From positions 1 through 6,935 of the forward strand of contig USCR01000125.1 in the NCBI GenBank assembly GCA_900553295.1: a stretch of 6,935 bases of DNA, written 5' to 3'. Position numbers and translations under genes: made by a program. Below the pieces are notes generated by a model. It did not search any database and had not been told where the DNA came from. It saw only the letters and a list, made by a program, of their open reading frames with translations. Source of the DNA: an uncultured Eubacteriales bacterium. GTDB taxonomy: Bacteria; Bacillota; Clostridia; Christensenellales; Aristaeellaceae. This document shows positions 1 to 6,594 of the stretch, one piece after another. The stretch's first letter is position 1. The number at the start of each line of letters is the position of its first letter.

Positions 1-185
1 AGAAAACTACGCAGCCACTGATCCGCTAAAGAAAGAACCTTCCGTTCCCCTAGCCTGTAATGCCTCCCACAAGTAATTGGACCGAAGGTTTCCAAAGGGC
101 GATCGGAAAGCCCTTTGGTCGCGCCCGCAGGCGCGAAACCCTCTGCGCTCGCAAAAAAGATATAGCAAAATACCTTGCCAACAAT
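1..185. other. Non-coding left flank with structured element
   Basis: No convincing gene is seen in this stretch. The short open frames on both strands have no Shine-Dalgarno site, no recognisable domain, and pass straight through strong inverted repeats. The distinctive content is the three-way-junction-forming block at 84-143, annotated separately. Next to it is an A-run at 153-158, which reads as a T-run on the minus strand. Positions 1-83 show only weak, short complementarities. The stretch lies downstream of the operon's presumed terminator when read on the minus strand, so it could be the leader of a gene beyond the left edge or a dispersed repeat; the sequence does not decide. Confidence 0.5.
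84..143. repeat. Inverted-repeat block able to form a three-way junction
   Basis: Seen directly: an outer stem GGTTT (87-91) with AAACC (136-140), extendable past one mismatch by GA (84-85) with TC (142-143). It encloses two perfect hairpins set almost end to end. Helix A is CCAAAGGGC (92-100) with GCCCTTTGG (110-118), 9 bp with a 9-base loop. Helix B is CGCGCC (120-125) with GGCGCG (130-135), 6 bp with a 4-base loop. Only base 119 is unpaired at the junction. Because the repeats are inverted, either strand can fold. No known RNA family or repeat is recognised. It may be a structured RNA, a protein-binding DNA cruciform, or one copy of a dispersed palindromic repeat; the role is inference only. 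Confidence 0.45.
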
Positions 186-188
186 CTG

Positions 189-224
189 AAAGGCCGTGCC
201 CCCGCAATCAGGGGCACGGCCTTT
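189..224 (-). terminator. Probable operon terminator, 14-bp perfect inverted repeat
   Basis: AAAGGCCGTGCCCC (189-202) is perfectly complementary to GGGGCACGGCCTTT (211-224) with an 8-base loop, starting 16 bases beyond the stop codon of the flavoprotein gene. The position and GC-rich stem suit a rho-independent terminator for the minus-strand operon. The T-tract is only the TTT that closes the stem and is followed by CAGATTGTT, so it is weak. The element is symmetric (A3 ... T3) and could act in either direction. Confidence 0.7.
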
Positions 225-240
225 CATACCACCTTCCTTG

Positions 241-858
241 TCACCGAATGAAATTGGTGGCAATTTTCGGATTCTCCGGGGGTTCCAGCCCCTGCTTGCG
301 GGCCAGATCAATGCACTTGATGAGCCAGGCCATGTTCTTGCCCAGATTGGTCATGGTCTGCAAGCCCTCCGCGTCCTGGGCGGCCTCCTCCGCGGCGTTG
401 CCGTGGATGTTGTTCCAGTAGGTGGAGGATACCACCGGCATGCGGTTGATGGTGAAATACTTGTTGATCACGTCAAAGGACGCGGTGGTACCCGCCCGGC
501 GGGCACTGAGCACCGCGGCCCCGGGCTTGCAGGCGAAGTTCTTTCCCGCGGAATAGAATACCCGATCCAGCACCGTCAGCAGCCGGGCGCTGGGATGGGC
601 ATAGTACACCGGGGAGCCAAAGATGAACCCGTCGCAATCCTTGGCCTTGCGGGCAATCTCGTTGACAATGTCGTCAAAGACGCACTGGCCCGTCTTGCGG
701 CAATGGCCGCAGGCAATGCAATCCGCCATGGGCGCGTTGCCCAGGAAGATGGTTTCCGTTTCGATGTCCTCTTCCTCGATGGCCTTGGCCGCCTGGCGCA
801 GAGCTAGGGCCGTGCAGCCGTCGGGATGGGAACTGCCGTTGAGCAGCATCACTTTCAT
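241..858 (-). CDS. Flavodoxin-family protein, iron-sulfur flavoprotein / NADPH-dependent FMN reductase-like
   Basis: Predicted cytosolic FMN-binding redox protein of about 205 residues. Numbered from the chosen start, the N-terminus has the flavodoxin-like phosphate loop (LLNGSSHPDGCT, about 5-16). Four cysteines follow in a compact C47-x2-C50-x2-C53-x5-C59 pattern, like the 4Fe-4S motif of archaeal and clostridial iron-sulfur flavoproteins. FGSPVYYAHPSA (about 80-91) is the second flavin-contacting loop of the family. Length fits the family. Start choice: an ATG lies at 864 and another at 858. The purine-rich AAAGGGGAG (866-874) stands 7 bases from the 858 ATG but almost touches the 864 ATG, so 858 is preferred; the difference is two residues. 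It is the last gene of the operon, about 25 bases after tgt, with a terminator behind. The electron donor and physiological substrate cannot be told. The family call is firm; presence of an actual Fe-S cluster is inferred from the cysteines. Confidence 0.88.
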   Translation of the reverse strand: MKVMLLNGSSHPDGCTALALRQAAKAIEEEDIETETIFLGNAPMADCIACGHCRKTGQCVFDDIVNEIARKAKDCDGFIFGSPVYYAHPSARLLTVLDRVFYSAGKNFACKPGAAVLSARRAGTTASFDVINKYFTINRMPVVSSTYWNNIHGNAAEEAAQDAEGLQTMTNLGKNMAWLIKCIDLARKQGLEPPENPKIATNFIR

Positions 859-883
859 CTGCATTCTCCCCTTTCGGTAAGGC

Positions 884-2032
<1,149 letters not shown>

Positions 2033-2722
2033 TTACCGGTAGGTTGTCCCGCCCATGTCCAGCAGATCCCGGTACAGCGTCCAGATGCCCCCGTAGGGCA
2101 CATCGTAGAAGGTCATGGGTTCTTTGGTAATGGGGTGGGTAAAGGTCAGCTTGTAGCCCCACAGGGCAATCTGCTGGCCGGGAATGCCGTGGCCGTAGCG
2201 GTTGTCCCCCCACAGGGGCGCGCCGGCGTGGGCCATCTGCACGCGAATTTGGTGGTTGCGCCCGGTCTCCAGGGAAATGGCGCACAGGGCGGTGCCCTCC
2301 CGGCGCTCGATGCACTCCCCGTGGAGGATGGCCTCCTGGGCGCCCTTCACGTCCGCCTCGCAGACCTCCACCCGGTTGAGCCGGGAGTCCTTCACCAGAT
2401 AGTCTGTGAGGGTGAAGCTGTCTTGCACGGGGCCGGTGACCACGCACAGGTATTCCCGGCCCATTTCATGGGTGGCCACCTGGGCGGAGAGCCGCGCCGC
2501 CGCCTTGCTGGTGCGGGCGAATACCATCAGCCCGCCCACGGGACGGTCCATGCGGTGTACCAGGCCCAGATAAACCCGGCCGGGCTTGGCGTACTTCACC
2601 TTGATATATTCCTTCAGCTCGGTGAGCATGTCCGTGTCACCGGTGCGGTCGGCCTGGGAGAGCATGTTCGGGGGCTTCACCGCCACCAGCACATGGTTAT
2701 CCTCATAAACGATACTAGGCAC
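2033..2722 (-). CDS. RluA-family RNA pseudouridine synthase
   Basis: Isomerises specific uridines in rRNA or tRNA to pseudouridine. At 229 residues it is the catalytic domain alone, with no N-terminal S4 RNA-binding domain. The catalytic motif is GLVHRMDRPVGGL (53-65), with Asp59 as the nucleophile; it carries PVGG instead of the more common TSG, a variant also found in other short Firmicutes members. TGRNHQIR (153-160) and GDNRYG (172-177) are the other family signatures, all intact. The start is a GTG inside the end of the methyltransferase gene: the two share GTGCCTAG (2715-2722), which implies translational coupling. A weak GGTGG lies just upstream. The target base cannot be read from the sequence; the short architecture resembles RluA/RluC/RluD relatives, and generic annotation is safest. 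Neighbouring methyltransferase and tgt support an RNA-modification role. Confidence 0.93.
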   Translation of the reverse strand: MPSIVYEDNHVLVAVKPPNMLSQADRTGDTDMLTELKEYIKVKYAKPGRVYLGLVHRMDRPVGGLMVFARTSKAAARLSAQVATHEMGREYLCVVTGPVQDSFTLTDYLVKDSRLNRVEVCEADVKGAQEAILHGECIERREGTALCAISLETGRNHQIRVQMAHAGAPLWGDNRYGHGIPGQQIALWGYKLTFTHPITKEPMTFYDVPYGGIWTLYRDLLDMGGTTYR

Positions 2723-3578
2723 GGAACCACCGCCCCGTGGCCCCGCAGGGCAGCACGCCTCCGGTGCTTACGGGCAGGCACAGCTCCTGGCTGTCCACCT
2801 GGCCACCGAAGCGGGAGACCACGCACTTTTCCATGATGTTGCTCAGCACGCTGGCCTGGAAGCCCGTGGTGTAGCTGTTCACCAGGAAGAACAGCGGCTC
2901 CGGGCTGAGCACCTGGGCGCAGGTGTCGATGAGGCCGTAGAGCTCGTTTTCCAGCTTCCACACCTCCCCGGAAGGGCCGCGCCCGTAGCTGGGCGGGTCC
3001 ATGAGGATGCCGTCGTAGCTGTTGCCCCGGCGAATCTCCCGCTGCACAAAGCGCAGGGCGTCCTCCACAATCCAGCGGCAACTGGTCTCCGGCAGCTGGG
3101 AGAGCTCGCGGTTTTCCTTGGCCCACTGGACCATGCCCTTGGCGGCGTCCACGTGGGTCACATGGGCCCCCGCCTGGGCGCAGGCCAGGGTGGCCCCGCC
3201 GGTGTAGCCGAACAGGTTCAGCACCCGCAAATCCTTGCGGCCGCTCTGCCGCAGCTTCTCCGCCATCCAAACCCAGTTGGCCGCCTGTTCCGGGAAAAGC
3301 CCCGTATGCTTGAAACCCGTGGGCCGCACATAGAAGCGCAGTGCCTCATGGGCGATGACCCACTTCTCCGGCAGGCGGGAGAAGAACTCCCACTCGCCGC
3401 CGCCCTTGTCCGAGCGGTGGTACCAGGCCTGGGCCTGCCGCCACAGGGCAGGGTCCGCCTTGGGCCAGATGGTTTGCGGGTCGGGGCGGCGGAGAATCAC
3501 GTCGCCCCAGCGCTCCAGCTTTTCGCCGTCGCCGGTGTCCAGCACTTCAAAGTCCTTCCAGGTGGTGGTGAGGAACAT
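2715..3578 (-). CDS. Class I SAM-dependent methyltransferase, RlmI-like (COG1092)
   Basis: Predicted cytosolic methyltransferase of 287 residues, most similar in style to the RlmI/YccW group that makes 5-methylcytosine in 23S rRNA. The SAM-binding fold is seen as motif I VLNLFGYTGGAT (119-130), the acidic ribose-binding Asp144 in HVDAAKG, and motif IV DPPSYGRG (194-201). Escherichia coli RlmI is close to 400 residues with an N-terminal PUA domain; this protein lacks it and has a different ~115-residue N-terminal part rich in Trp and charged residues, a type common in Firmicutes. Substrate is therefore inferred: rRNA is likely from the family and from its location before a pseudouridine synthase and tgt, but another RNA target is possible. 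Its ATG follows a strong AAAGGAGG (3584-3591) with a 5-base spacer. The stop overlaps the next gene's GTG. Confidence 0.9.
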   Translation of the reverse strand: MFLTTTWKDFEVLDTGDGEKLERWGDVILRRPDPQTIWPKADPALWRQAQAWYHRSDKGGGEWEFFSRLPEKWVIAHEALRFYVRPTGFKHTGLFPEQAANWVWMAEKLRQSGRKDLRVLNLFGYTGGATLACAQAGAHVTHVDAAKGMVQWAKENRELSQLPETSCRWIVEDALRFVQREIRRGNSYDGILMDPPSYGRGPSGEVWKLENELYGLIDTCAQVLSPEPLFFLVNSYTTGFQASVLSNIMEKCVVSRFGGQVDSQELCLPVSTGGVLPCGATGRWFRA

Positions 3579-3583
3579 AGGGG

Positions 3584-3591
3584 CCTCCTTT
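3584..3591 (-). promoter_or_regulatory. Strong Shine-Dalgarno site of the methyltransferase gene
   Basis: AAAGGAGG on the minus strand, 5 bases before the ATG. It fixes the start at 3578 and is the best ribosome site in the window, suggesting that the RNA-modification genes are translated independently of the preceding GH4-like gene despite a gap of only 33 bases. Confidence 0.8.
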
Positions 3592-3611
3592 GCGTTTTAT
3601 GGGGCGGCTGC

Positions 3612-4913
3612 TCACAGGCGGGGCAGCACGTCCCGGTGCAGTTCGATGAGCTTGTCCGCCACGTCCTGGAGGTAGAGCCTGTCCAGGCCGTCCAGGGCGG
3701 GGTCGGTTTCAATGGCTTCCCGGAGCGCGCCCCGGTCTCCGGCGGCGGCGCGGGCCACCAGGCGGTTGGTTTCGTCCACCGCCCGCAAAATGTCCGCCAA
3801 TGCCTCGGGGACCCGGTGGGCGGGGGATACGTCCTCCCCGGCGCGCAGGGTCAGTTCTGCCTCTATGATAGCATGGTTTTCCAGCTGTGGCAACACGCCG
3901 CGGTTGCGCCGGGTCACGGCGGCCATGCGCAGGTCCGTCCCCCGCAAAAGCGCCAGGGCCAGCTGCACGGGCCGCTGGGCCGGGGCCTTCGACAGCAGCA
4001 CCAGCTGGGCCATCATGCCCTCCCGGCTGTCCGCGCCCTTGCTGGCGATGGTGTTCATGTGCAGGATGCGTTCCTTGCGCTGCTCCACGCTCTCCCCAAA
4101 GGAGGGTTCCGCCTCGGGGATGAAGTCCGGCTGGGCGGGCAGGAACTCCGCGTGGTCGGTGACCTTGCCCATGGGCAGCGCCCCGTACCAGTCCAGCCAG
4201 CGCCGGGCCAGGCGGCCCAGGTCGCCCTTGCGGGCGATTTCTTCCGCCGCGGGGAGCAGGTCGGCGCCGGTGGCGGCGTCCCGCAGGGAAAGCAAAAAGG
4301 CGAAGCCCGGCAGGCCGGCGATGTCCGCCGTAACCGTGGCAGGCTTGCGGTGCAGGGCGTGGCACAGGCCCTCCAGGCCGTTGGCCCCCCGCAGAGGCGT
4401 GGGCCCCAGGCCATAGCAGCGGAAGCCCGCGTCCGCAAATACCGCGCAGATGCGCCCCATGGGCTGAGCCAGGTTCATCACCAGGGCGTCGGGGCAGGCA
4501 TAGGTCATTTCCTCGCACAGGTCGAGAACCTTATTCCCACCCCGCAGGGCGTGCATCAGCCCGCCCAGGCCGCCGTTTACCCGCGCCTGGTCGGAGAGGC
4601 CGGGGTCCTCCTCGCTGGTTCCGGCCAGGGCGTCTCGGTCCATGCGGAAGCGGCTGGCGGGCATGCAGTCCCCGGCGTAGATGACGCAGTCGGCCTCCTC
4701 CAGCACCTGGGGCAGGTCCTCGCTGACCAGCGCCCGGCCGCCCAGGCCGCGCTTTTGATAAATGGCGTCCATGTACCCCTGCAAAACCCCCTGCATGGCG
4801 GGGTTGTTTTCATAAACCGCGGTGTCCGCCCCCTCGTTGCCCGCAAAGAGCAGGTCCGCCAGCAGGGTGGGCAGCAGCATGGGAATGTCCTGGCCAATCA
4901 GGGCAAATTTCAT
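3612..4913 (-). CDS. Divergent glycoside hydrolase family 4-like protein
   Basis: A 433-residue protein with the overall plan of GH4, the NAD- and metal-dependent alpha/beta-glucosidase and 6-phospho-glycosidase family. Supporting features: a Rossmann-like N-terminus (MKFALIG); a central segment GGNKVLDLCEEMTYACPDALVMNLAQPMG (125-153 region) matching the family's 'lldicr.m.e.cPdAwlinftNPag' pattern; DHAEFLP (253-259); and the C-terminal pattern NRGVLPQLENHAIIEAELTL (327-346) followed by GDR...DP (392-405). Several hallmark positions look altered. The glycine-rich dinucleotide loop is IGQDIPM, the NP of the NPxG motif is QP, the expected GLC-N/H metal ligand reads GLGPT (168-172), and the GxNH motif reads GLPGF (200-204). 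A GLCH at 182-185 could be an alternative ligand, but its spacing fits less well. It may be a non-hydrolytic or altered-specificity member. Start: GGGAGG (4920-4925), 6 bases before the ATG. Family membership is fairly sure, activity is not. Confidence 0.75.
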   Translation of the reverse strand: MKFALIGQDIPMLLPTLLADLLFAGNEGADTAVYENNPAMQGVLQGYMDAIYQKRGLGGRALVSEDLPQVLEEADCVIYAGDCMPASRFRMDRDALAGTSEEDPGLSDQARVNGGLGGLMHALRGGNKVLDLCEEMTYACPDALVMNLAQPMGRICAVFADAGFRCYGLGPTPLRGANGLEGLCHALHRKPATVTADIAGLPGFAFLLSLRDAATGADLLPAAEEIARKGDLGRLARRWLDWYGALPMGKVTDHAEFLPAQPDFIPEAEPSFGESVEQRKERILHMNTIASKGADSREGMMAQLVLLSKAPAQRPVQLALALLRGTDLRMAAVTRRNRGVLPQLENHAIIEAELTLRAGEDVSPAHRVPEALADILRAVDETNRLVARAAAGDRGALREAIETDPALDGLDRLYLQDVADKLIELHRDVLPRL

Positions 4914-4919
4914 CGGATA

Positions 4920-4925
4920 CCTCCC
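4920..4925 (-). promoter_or_regulatory. Shine-Dalgarno site of the GH4-like gene, abutting a terminator
   Basis: GGGAGG with a 6-base spacer to the ATG at 4913. It begins one base after the T-run of the preceding terminator. CCTCCC in the 3' arm of that terminator (minus strand, 4941-4936) is exactly complementary to it, so the site could be hidden in a 6-bp hairpin with a 10-base loop when the terminator stem is not formed. Confidence 0.7.
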
Positions 4926-4926
4926 G

Positions 4927-4971
4927 AAAAGAGGGGGGAGGCGCTACGGACGCGGTCCGCCTCCTCCCCCC
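4927..4971 (-). terminator. Rho-independent terminator after the IleS-encoding ORF
   Basis: On the minus strand the run GGGGGGAGG (4971-4963) pairs with CCTCCCCCC (4941-4933), 9 bp. Inside it, after a small internal loop, CGGAC (4959-4955) pairs with GTCCG (4951-4947) around a 3-base loop. The stem is followed by TCTTTT (4932-4927). It begins 15 bases beyond the TAA of the synthetase ORF. No space remains for a promoter between it and the next gene's ribosome site, so the downstream operon needs read-through or a promoter within the end of the ileS sequence; none was recognised there. Confidence 0.75.
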
Positions 4972-4986
4972 GATGGTTGCGTGTGT

Positions 4987-6594
4987 TTACTTGCGGATGG
5001 CGATGGTCGCCTTTTCCCCGTTGATGTCCCATTCCTTGGTGATCCAGTCCTGGGCGGGAGCTTCCCGGGTCAGGGACAGGGCCAGCACGCCCCGCATAAT
5101 CATATCCCGGCCCATGTCGAGGGCAGCGGCCAGCTTGTCGCCGCACTGGCAGCGCACCTGGATGCGGTCGGTGACGTCGTAGCCCGCTTCCTTGCGCATG
5201 GTCTGCACCTTGCTGATGATCTCCCGGGCGTAGCCTTCGTCGATGAGGTCCTGGGTCAGGTTGGTGTCCAGCACCACGGTGACGCCACGGTCCTGCTGGG
5301 CCATGAAGCCCGGCTTCTGGGTGGGCTCGGTGAGCACGTCGCCGCCGCTGAGCTCCACCTGGGTGCCGTCCAGCTCAAAGCGCACGGTCTCTCCGGCGGC
5401 AAAGGCGTCCACCACCTCGTTGCCGTCCAGGGTTTGCAGGTGCTGGCCGATCTTGCCCAGGAGCTTGCCGTACTTGGGCCCCAGGGTGCGCATCTGCGGC
5501 TTGAGCTTGTAGGAGGTGAAGGCCCGGGCATCCTCGGTGAAGATGACCTGCTTCACGTTCAGCTCGTCCTTGCACAGGTCGCTGTAGGCGCTGTCGAAGC
5601 TGGCGCCCTTCACGTACAGGGCGGCGGCGGGCTGGCGCACCTTCATGTTGGCGGCGTTGCGGCAGGCGCGGCCCAGCTGCACCACGGCCAGCAGGGCGTC
5701 CATCTGCCGCTCCATGTCCTGGTCCACCCGGGCGGTGTCGCAGGCGGGGAAGTCGCACAGGTGCACGCTCTCCGGCGCGCCGGGGACGTTGTTTACCACC
5801 AGGTTCTGGTAGATTTCCTCGGCCATGAAGGGCACGAAGGGGGCGATGACCTTGCTCAGGGTTACCAGCACGTGGTACAGGGTGGCGAAGGCCGCTTCCT
5901 TGTCCCCGGCCATACCCTTGCCCCAGAAGCGCTCCCGGCCACGGCGCACATACCAGTTGGACAATTCGTCCACAAAGTCCTCAATGGCGCCGGCGGGCTC
6001 GGTGATGCGGTAGGCGGTCAGGTCCGCGTCCACCTTGGCGATAAGGCTGTTGAGCTTGGAGAGGATCCACTTGTCCATCAGGCTCAGCTCCACCTTTTCC
6101 AGCGGATGAGCCGCGGGGTCGAAGCCGTCGATCTGGGCGTACATGGCAAAGAAGGCGTACACGTTTTGCAACGTGCCCAGGAACTTCCGCTGGCCCTCCT
6201 GCACCGCTTCCTCGGAGAAGCGCTTGGGCAGCCAGGGGGCGGTGGTGGTGTAGAAATACCAGCGCAGGGCGTCCGCGCCGAACTTGTCCAGCATCTGGAA
6301 GGGGTCCACCACGTTGCCCAGGTGCTTGGACATCTTGCGGCCCTCGGCATCCTGGACGTGGCCCATGACGATACAGTTCTTAAAGGGCGCGCGGTCGAAC
6401 AGTACCGTCGAAATGGCCTCCAGGGTATAGAACCAGCCGCGGGTCTGGTCGATGGCCTCGGAGATGAAGTCCGCGGGGAAGTTCTGCTCGAACTTCTCCT
6501 TGTTCTCAAAGGGATAGTGCCACTGGGCGAAAGGCATGGAGCCGGAATCGTACCAGCAGTCGATGACCTCCGGCGTGCGGTGCATCTTCTTGCC
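4987..6594 (-). pseudogene. ileS: ileS 3' half, 5' half missing
   Basis: This is the part of the chimeric ORF that clearly belongs to IleS. It begins at GKKMHRTPEVIDC, just after the shared CPKC, keeps the ATP-binding KMSKH loop, the GADALRWY segment, the tRNA anticodon-binding helices (LMDKWILSKLNSLI onward), and the C-terminal domain containing TLGPKYGKLLGKI and the REIISKVQTMRKEAGYDV segment. No frameshift or internal stop is seen, so decay, if any, is recent. Listed separately because, if the junction is biological, this is a 5'-truncated ileS; if the junction is an assembly error, it is the intact end of a normal gene. Confidence 0.6.

Noticed and set aside
7..207. 66-codon minus-strand ORF in the left flank
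   Set aside because: It begins inside the operon terminator, lacks a ribosome site, reads through the three-way-junction repeats and resembles no protein family.
189..224. The perfect inverted repeat as a mobile-element end or CRISPR repeat
   Set aside because: A single copy with a short loop right after a stop codon; no second copy, spacer pattern, target duplication or transposase is present. A terminator explains it.
196..807. 203-codon plus-strand ORF opposite the flavoprotein
   Set aside because: Starts inside the terminator hairpin and is the mirror of a gene with clear flavodoxin-family motifs.
3153..5024. 623-codon open frame on the plus strand opposite the methyltransferase and GH4-like genes
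   Set aside because: Same reasoning: a composition-driven shadow, running through the terminator hairpin and opposite well-supported genes.
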